A stretch of 64,000 nt of DNA, from positions 40,007,304 through 40,071,303 of the forward strand of contig NC_092671.1 in NCBI RefSeq assembly GCF_964355755.1. Direction: 5' to 3'. Shown here in pieces: positions 57,301-64,000 of this stretch. Source of the DNA: Antedon mediterranea. Lineage: Eukaryota; Echinodermata; Crinoidea; Comatulida; Antedonidae. The translations under genes and the position numbers were made by a program. The notes below the pieces were generated by a model that had not been told where the DNA came from, searched no databases, and saw nothing but the letters and a program-made list of their open reading frames with translations. How positions within the stretch are numbered: position 1 is the first letter of the stretch; each line of letters starts with the position of its first letter.

Positions 57301-60300
57301 GAAGACATAGTTCTTTAGTGTACTGCAGTGCTTCCTCCGCATATGCTTCACTTTCAGATGGGCCACCAGGACCAGTACGAGCCCTACGAGGACAAGTGAT
57401 ACCTGCACAAAAAAGTACAATCAATAATATGGTGATTTACCCTTGTACTATTGGAAATTTGTGGATTTAGATGACCTAACAGTTTTCTATGATGAGTAAT
57501 TTAACATGCACCCACCACTGAAGAAACAAGCGTAACGGCTATGAGCAATCACTGGCTGGGCCCAGGGCTTATGGGGGTCCATGAGCAGTTTCCAGAGGGA
57601 AAAACAGGCATTAAAATATGTCGACAAGGGCTAAAAACGCCTGAGGCCTCCAGCGTTTGAGGGCCACTTAGGTTTCCTAAACCAAGGGCCTCAGGTCTCT
57701 ACATTACACCACTGTAAAAAGGCGCTTTTTACCATTATAGCAAAGTTTTAAAATATTATTTACCAATTTAAGCTTTCTACATTAGCGATAATTATTTATA
57801 ACAGTTTTTAGATTAAACAGTAGCTAACTTGGTTTTTAGTAATAAAAAATACAGGAAGAGACCAACCTGCAAGCAAGAACGTAATGAGGCATGTTTCTTT
57901 GGGCAAATAGAGTCTAATTCTAGAGCCACTTGCTACAAATTCCACGGTTCCTGTTTGCCGTCCAGCACGTTGCAAGAATGGTAAAAACTGCTTAGATTTT
58001 GCCACATCCTGCATCCAAAAAAATATGTTATTGTTAATATTACCAAATAAGTTAAGTTTCAGTTTAGAATTCTTTAGAATGTGTGTATTCACTTTATTAT
58101 TATTTATGCTTGTAATTCATACTATATTAATATCCCATTATCAGTCATCAAATCAAATCTCTTTATTCATCTCATAAACAATACACATAACAAAGAGTAA
58201 TAAAAACAAATTGAAAGAAGATGAAATGGACTTCCAGGAAACCCAAAAGAGCTTGTGATAGGAGGCTAACTAAATGGACTTCCAGGAAACCCAAAGGGGC
58301 TTGTGATAGGAGGCTAACTAAATGGACTTCCAGGAAACCCAAAGGGGCTTGTGATAGGAGGCTAACTAAATGGACTTCCAGGAAACCCAAAGGGGCTTGT
58401 GATAGGAGGCTAACTAAATGGACTTCCAGGAAACCCAAAGGGGCTTGTGATAGGAGGCTAACTAAATGGACTTCCAGGAAACCCAAAGGGGCTTGTGATA
58501 GGAGTCTAACTAAATGGACTTCCAGGAAACCCAAAGGGGCTTGTGATAGGAGGCTAACTAAATGGACTTCCAGGAAACCCAAAGGGGCTTGTGATAGGAG
58601 GCTAACTTAATGGACTTCCAGGAAACCCAAAGGGGCTTGTGATAGGAGGCTAACTAAATGGACTTCCAGGAAACCCAAAGGGGCTTGTGATAGGAGGCTA
58701 ACTAAATGGACTTCCAGGAAACCCAAAGGGGCTTGTGATAGGAGGCTAACTAAATGGACTTCCAGGAAACCCAAAGGGGCTTGTGATAGGAGGCTAACTA
58801 AATGGACTTCCAGGAAACCCAAAGGGGCTTGTGATAGGAGGCTAACTAAATGGACTTCCAGGAAACCCAAAGGGGCTTGTGATAGGAGGCTAACTTAATG
58901 GACTTCCAGGAAACCCAAAGGGGCTTGTGATAGGAGGCTAACTAAATGGACTTCCAGGAAACCCAAAGGGGCTTGTGATAGGAGGCTAACTAAATGGACT
59001 TCCAGGAAACCCAAAGGGGCTTGTGATAGGAGTCTAACTAAATGGACTTCCAGGAAACCCAAAGGGGCTTGTGATAGGAGGCTAACTAAATGGACTTCCA
59101 GGAAACCCAAAGGGGCTTGTGATAGGAGGCTAACTTAATGGACTTCCAGGAAACCCAAAGGGGCTTGTGATAGGAGGCTAACTAAATGGACTTCCAGGAA
59201 ACCCAAAGGGGCTTGTGATAAGAGGCTAACTAAATGGACTTCCAGGAAACCCAAAGGGGCTTGTGATAGGAGGCTAACTAAATGGACTTCCAGGAAACCC
59301 AAAGGGGCTTGTGATAGGAGGCTAACTTAATGGACTTCCAGGAAACCCAAAGGGGCTTGTGATAGGAGGCTAACTAAATGGACTTCCAGGAAACCCAAAG
59401 GGGCTTGTGATAGGAGGCTAACTTAATGGACTTCCAGGAAACCCAAAGGGGCTTGTGATAGGAGGCTAACTAAATGGACTTCCAGGAAACCCAAAGGGGC
59501 TTGTGATAGGAGGCTAACTTAATGGACTTCCAGGAAACCCAAAGGGGCTTGTGATAGGAGGCTAACTAAATGGACTTCCAGGAAACCCAAAGGGGCTTGT
59601 GATAGGAGGCTAACTAAATGGACTTCCAGGAAACCCAAAGGGGCTTGTGATAGGAGGCTAACTTAATGGACTTCCAGGAAACCCAAAGGGGCTTGTGATA
59701 GGAGGCTAACTAAATGGACTTCCAGGAAACCCAAAGGGGCTTGTGATAGGAGGCTAACTAAATGGACTTCCAGGAAACCCAAAGGGGCTTGTGATAGGAG
59801 GCTAACAAAATGGACTTCCAGGAAACCTAAAAGGGCTTGTGATAGGAGGCTAACTAAAAAATCATGATTTAAATAGATCTCAATACTATTTTGGCATAAT
59901 AACTATGTTGTTGAAATAGATGCTTATAAAAAAGAATAAAGCCTTAACTGTTTGACATAAGGCCTTAAATAATATACATATGGTTGACAATAAGGTTTAT
60001 CGCAAATAGCATGCATGACGCATGGTTGGAAGGAATTGGTAGCAAACGTGTATGTACGTGATTTGTTTGCTCCCAAACCCTTCCTATCATGCATTGTGCA
60101 ATGACGTTCCTTGCGAAATCAAACTATTTGCGATAAACCTTATGATGAATATCATTCATTTGTAAACTGACCCCAGATAAATCCGCCACTCTGTGTATTG
60201 GTTTGTCTTTCTGGCTGTGTACACCTTTACCGTTCTTGATAGCTCGTTGCTCAGCAATTAGAAGCAAATCGTAATGAGCTGATCGTTGATCGTCGTCTTG

Positions 60301-63300
60301 ACGATGGCGAAGCACTGTTGCAAAGCCTTTACTCACAAGAGCTTCAGCAATGTTACTAAAGATAAAGATGATAAAAATCATTTATGCTGAAATATTGAAT
60401 CCTGTGAAGATGGCAAGTATTTTATTGCTTGCAGTAATATTTTATACTTTTATAATTAAAACTAGTGCACCTTTAAGTTAATGTTTAAGTACGTTTCAGC
60501 AATGATATATATATATTTCACGGATCTTACAGAGAAAAGTAATGGTCTGTAGTCAGTCGTAAGACCCTTATATATAAGAATATTAAGTGAGTTATTTTTA
60601 TATTTTTTTAAGTCCCAGATTGCCGTATGATATCAGAAATAGCTTTAGAATGTGTACAACTGTTACTCACATACTACCAATCATAACAGTAGCGCATATC
60701 TTCTCAGGATATCCGTCATTGGCTTCCTTAATGTAATCGATCGATACCGTCACCTTCTTTCCAATCAACTTCTTGCGCAAGAATTCACGAGCTTCAAACA
60801 TGTACGGGATATCATACAATGGTCTAACACGTCGATCCTACAAAATAAATATAGGAATTAACTTTTTAAAAAGAATACATATTAATTACAAATTCAATTC
60901 CAAGATAAATCTATTTCTCATAATAGTACAACAGTTTTTTTTCTTTTATTTGATTTTATTCACTATACCACAACATAATTCAATTCCTTTCATTCTTTCA
61001 ATCTTTTATTTTTGAATCTCTGGTCCATAGAAAGTAACATTACATAAACATTAAGATAAACTGTATCGAATAATAAAAATAAATGCACAGTAAAGCTTTT
61101 GTCTACACTATCAAACTAGTTTGACAAAAAATGTGTGATGTTCCCACATATGGTAGTGATATGCTTAAATATGGTAGTGATATGACATCATCACATCCAT
61201 ATATCAACACATCAAATTTTTTTGTCGCATAAAGTTTGATAGTGTAGACAGAGCTTTAGACAAGTGTATCTGAGCTTTGTACCTTAGGTTGATCTTCTTC
61301 CTTGACATCTGCCATTCGTGGTGGTCTAAGTGACGACAGAGTTATCTTCTTGTATTTGCCATCATTAGATTTCACCACGAGGGCGTCTGCATTGATCACT
61401 TCAACAACTTTTCCTGTCAAGTTCTTTTCTTCAATTGGAACTATATTTGCTTTACTAGGAGTATAGTCCTTCCAAAGGCGTATACGTTTATTTTTAGCTT
61501 CTCTGAAAACAGGAAGTACAAATATTAAAACTAAAAACCAAACAATACAATGTACATACAAATGAGTTCCCACAAAATCATGTTGATTATCACGGATTAT
61601 TAATGATAAAAAGATAACATTTAGCAAAGAAAAATCAACCAATTCACACTTTTCACAGATTTTATCATTTATATTTCAGCATTATGAACAATTGTCACAA
61701 AATAATTAAAGGTCAATAAACTTACTTTTCTGCTGATCGTAGTTTTTCGGTTCCTTGTGTCACAACCCTCATACTCCAATCAACGCAACGTGCAAAACCT
61801 TCTTTCAGCAAAAATTCAGCAATGTTGCCATTCTGTTAAACAATACAAACATATTTATATACATAAATTGTAAAATACACTAATACCATATTTTATTTCA
61901 TACGCATCCATCCAGTCAATTACAGGATAGATGAACTATTTTATAATTGGGATTTTTCAATGATTCTCTCATATACTTGGAGTCGAATAATAGTACATTT
62001 GTAAAAATAATAGTAAATGATGTACGAGTTAAATTGGCAGAATATTTTCATGAAAGATTGACTTCTGAATAAATATAAATAAATGAACAAAAAAACTAAA
62101 ATTAAAAAATAAATATTTCAAACTTCTTACTGGATGGAGAACAGTTCCGAGGAAGTTCTGATTTGAAGTGCCCTCTAGGATGATAGAAACTTCTCGTTGT
62201 AGAAGGCGCGATTCGGTGAAATACTTAGCTTCAGCTGAGAAAGGTTCTGGTACATCTTTGTCATCTATTCTTTTGATCATTGGTGCCTTCAGGAATTAAA
62301 CAAGAATTCTTAGTTCATGCTCAATACACTGGCTTATGTCTTTGAAATCTCATTGCCTTGGCTAATTACTTTAATTAATAATTTTTAAACATAAGAAACA
62401 CCTTGCGCATAGTACAAAATCATTTTTTTGTATTCTCTTGGCTAAAATGAAATCATTAAGCATTTTTTATAATTATATATTACCTTAACACCGGACAGCA
62501 TGACAGTGACATAATGAAATGACGGAAGTAAAAACGCCCTCACAGTGCAACCATCTCGCACATGCTCAATAATAGCTGAAAAATATAAAGGATACCATGC
62601 CAGTTTAGAAATATAATAATAATAGAACATTGATTTTCGTTAAAAACGATTCCTAAATGAAGAATTATGAACAACATTTCAATTTTTAACTAAATTATGC
62701 AAATTCAAGATTAACACACCTTTGATTTGATTTTGACGATGAGAATCAACAAAATGAAGTGGATTTTCTATGACCCAGGTCACATTTCTAACCGCATCAG
62801 GATCTTGTTCTTTTGCCCATCGACCCTTCCCAGCAGCCTTTGCTGCTTCTTCCATATCAATCAAGTGAATTTGATCACTGTGAAGTAAATAATGAAATAT
62901 ATAATATAAACGAATCAAACGAAAGTCAATGGGATTTGTTTAGGATACTGTAATTAAATTATAATATTTATTTCATAGTATATAAGTACAGTTATTATTA
63001 TTTTATATATAATATTTTAATTATTATTAAAAGATAATTATTTTCTTACTCGCTTGGTTTGATTCCACCACGCCTGACTTCTACTAGACCCTCTGCTACA
63101 CAAGACTCAGTCACATTCTCAGCATTTGGTCCTAAAATTACAAACAAATGATTACATCACTGGTAAACAAAGTTTATTAAGCTCTGTGTACACTATCAAA
63201 CTTTATGTGACAAAAAGTGCGATGTGCTCATATATGGTAGTGATATGCCCAAATATGGTAGTGATATGACATCATGTCTATATATGGGCAAATTTTTTTT

Positions 63301-63650
63301 TCACATAAAGTTTGATAGAGTAGACAGAGTTTAAGACTGATTAAAAGATTATACAGCAAATTACAAAGAAATCAAACACCAATTGGTCCAGTCTAAGAAA
63401 GTAAAGCCAGGCTAAAATAGTCACTGGTTATATACAATGTAAAGTAAAGATCAGTTAACACTTAAATCTGATTATGTCAGGGGTTAATATAACAATGAAT
63501 TACAACATATTGCTATGGTAACAAACCTTTGCCAAGATAAATGCACCCATAAGCACGACCAGATCCTGGTGCAGTGTATTCTATGGAAAAACTCACTTCT
63601 TTTCCAATTAATTTCTTACGTAGGAACTCCCTTGCTTGCCATGCATATGG
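54326..63650 (-). CDS. SND1: Tudor staphylococcal nuclease SND1 (p100), 5' end outside window
   Basis: Multifunctional RNA-binding nuclease of RISC, splicing and stress granules: tandem SN-like OB folds plus a Tudor domain that binds symmetric dimethylarginine. Exons: 63650-63527, 63131-63050, 62877-62720, 62575-62484, 62286-62131, 61832-61726, 61502-61283, 60837-60671, 60355-60172, 58008-57867, 57402-57293, 57099-56911, 56401-56269, 56009-55819, 55606-55499, 55026-54778, 54394-54326. All phases agree: 826 aa visible of an expected 910 or so. SN1 rest: [18 protein letters not shown]2: [20 protein letters not shown]3: [39 protein letters not shown]-like [16 protein letters not shown]4: [28 protein letters not shown]. 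Tudor: [12 protein letters not shown] and ILFIDYGN. End: [19 protein letters not shown]. The exon 60837-60671 donor is GTGAGT at 60670; the nearer GTATGT breaks frame. Confidence 0.97.
54495..54636. mobile_element. AGCTCTGTC MITE copy in last SND1 intron
   Basis: The left end is AGCTTTCTTGTCTACACTTTCAA after TTA (54492-54494). The right end is TTTGATAGTGTAGATATAGTT, diverged. The core has ATATGGACATGATGATGTCA. Confidence 0.8.
56440..56650 (-). repeat. 65-bp tandem repeat derived from an SND1 exon acceptor
   Basis: Three units begin at 56451, 56516 and 56581 (AACTGTTGTCGCTTCAATAA on the plus strand). Read on the minus strand, each holds ACACACAG|GTTTTTGGAAGAC and TTTATTGAAGCGACAACAGT, which resembles the acceptor and first 36 bases of the next SND1 exon (56401 onward: CATATAG|GTTTGGGAAAACTTTGTTGAACAAACAACAGT in two parts). 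The decoy copies meet TGA in the exon frame. They lie in the intron 56402-56910. Confidence 0.85.
58220..59860. repeat. 48-bp minisatellite, about 34 copies, in an SND1 intron
   Basis: Unit: AATGGACTTCCAGGAAACCC + AAAGGGGCTTGTGATAGGAG + GCTAACTA. Units differ mainly in TAACTAAATGG versus TAACTTAATGG and a few GGAGTC variants. Because 48 is divisible by three, long open frames appear on both strands (16-aa periodic [16 protein letters not shown] and [16 protein letters not shown]). These lie wholly in the intron 58009-60171 and are not supported as genes. Confidence 0.95.
59990..60143. mobile_element. 154-bp foldback MITE beside an SND1 exon
   Basis: ATAAGGTTTATCGCAAATAG and its exact reverse complement form the ends. 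Pairing continues imperfectly inside (CATGCATGA, GGAAGG, GTAGCAAAC / GTTTGCTCC). The right end lies 28 bp from the exon 60172-60355 donor side. Confidence 0.75.
61094..61255. mobile_element. AGCTCTGTC MITE copy close to an SND1 splice donor
   Basis: It begins AGCTTTTGTCTACACTATCAA and ends TTTGATAGTGTAGACAGAGCT, with TAA on the left and TTA on the right. Its right end is only 25 bases from the GT donor of exon 61283-61502. Confidence 0.85.
63180..63331. mobile_element. AGCTCTGTC MITE copy
   Basis: It begins AGCTCTGTGTACACTATCAAA and ends TTTGATAGAGTAGACAGAGTT, with TTA on the left and TAA on the right. The core has two tandem ATATGGTAGTGATATG units. It lies in the SND1 intron 63132-63526. 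Confidence 0.85.
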
Positions 63651-63835
63651 CTACGGAAATAGAAAATGAGTTAAATTAATTCAACTTTATTTCAGACAAA
63701 TTGTACATATGAAACATATGGACAGGAAGTGTACTATTACATAACATAATATTGTAATACTTTCTAGTAGAAAACAATCACATATGGGAAAGAGATAATT
63801 GATAAGTTAGTGATAGCTGTTATCTTAACATATGT

Positions 63836-63922
63836 CAATCTTCTCAATATACATAAATTGTGATGAACATAGAATTGTTTGTTCATCACATTTATGTTAA
63901 TGTATATTGAGTAGATTATTGG
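63836..63922. repeat. Long imperfect hairpin in the first visible SND1 intron
   Basis: TCTCAATATACAT and GTGATGAACA on the left pair with TGTTCATCAC and ATGTATATTGAG on the right. A 6-7-nt bulge lies in the right arm and the loop is about 10 nt. The total arm is about 30 bp, the size range of a microRNA precursor or a tiny foldback element. Confidence 0.55.
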
Positions 63923-64000
63923 ATGTGTCCGATTAATGATGATGATAAAATATCAGATCTGGTTGTTCTAAATTTGTTTTCAAATCTTGCATTTAATTTT

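Noticed and set aside
58172-59110. Long open frames on both strands (129 and 136 aa) as a repeat protein
   Set aside because: They arise from a 48-bp tandem unit inside an SND1 intron; flanking coding signals are absent and both strands are equally open.
60662-60675. GTATGT as donor of the SND1 exon 60671-60837
   Set aside because: It leaves phase 1 while the next exon needs phase 2; GTGAGT four bases further fits the frame and gives IGSINIAEALV, as in the family.

Overview
The window is animal nuclear DNA: AT-rich, with small exons, GT-AG introns, polyadenylation signals and dense interspersed repeats. Protein similarity to animal families is strong. The repeat types (short TIR elements with TWA target sites, 5'-truncated LINEs with short tandem tails, a foldback element with tandem-array arms like sea-urchin TU elements) suggest an invertebrate deuterostome, probably an echinoderm. 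That placement is inference.

Four genes can be reconstructed with splice sites and codon phases that agree across every join. (1) An unrecognised 10-exon gene on the minus strand, 40897 down to about 3317, with a 25-kb intron region. (2) ATP5PB, mitochondrial ATP synthase peripheral-stalk subunit b, minus strand, 45897-41987, 8 exons, 247 aa. (3) WDR77/MEP50, the WD-repeat partner of PRMT5 in the methylosome, plus strand, 46361-52175, 8 exons, 346 aa. (4) SND1/Tudor-SN, minus strand, from beyond the right edge to 54326, 17 exons and 826 aa visible; about 84 N-terminal residues lie outside.

ATP5PB and WDR77 are divergent, with 463 bp between start codons, the same arrangement as in vertebrates. 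WDR77 and SND1 are convergent. WDR77 serves the enzyme that makes symmetric dimethylarginine, and SND1's Tudor domain reads that mark.

Layout: 1-3300 repeats only; 3.3-41 kb the unrecognised gene, whose introns hold a LINE with a 612-aa reverse-transcriptase reading frame, a 46-copy 43-bp satellite and several minisatellites; 42-46 kb ATP5PB; 46.4-52.2 kb WDR77, whose first intron (GC-AG) carries a 2.4-kb foldback transposon with an exact 8-bp target duplication; 52.3-54.3 kb a spacer with LINE debris; 54.3-64 kb SND1 with a 34-copy 48-bp array in one intron.

The most unusual observation is that two neighbouring genes each carry tandem copies of one of their own exon-intron boundaries: the WDR77 exon-4 5' splice site about 11 times, and a degenerate SND1 3' splice site three extra times.
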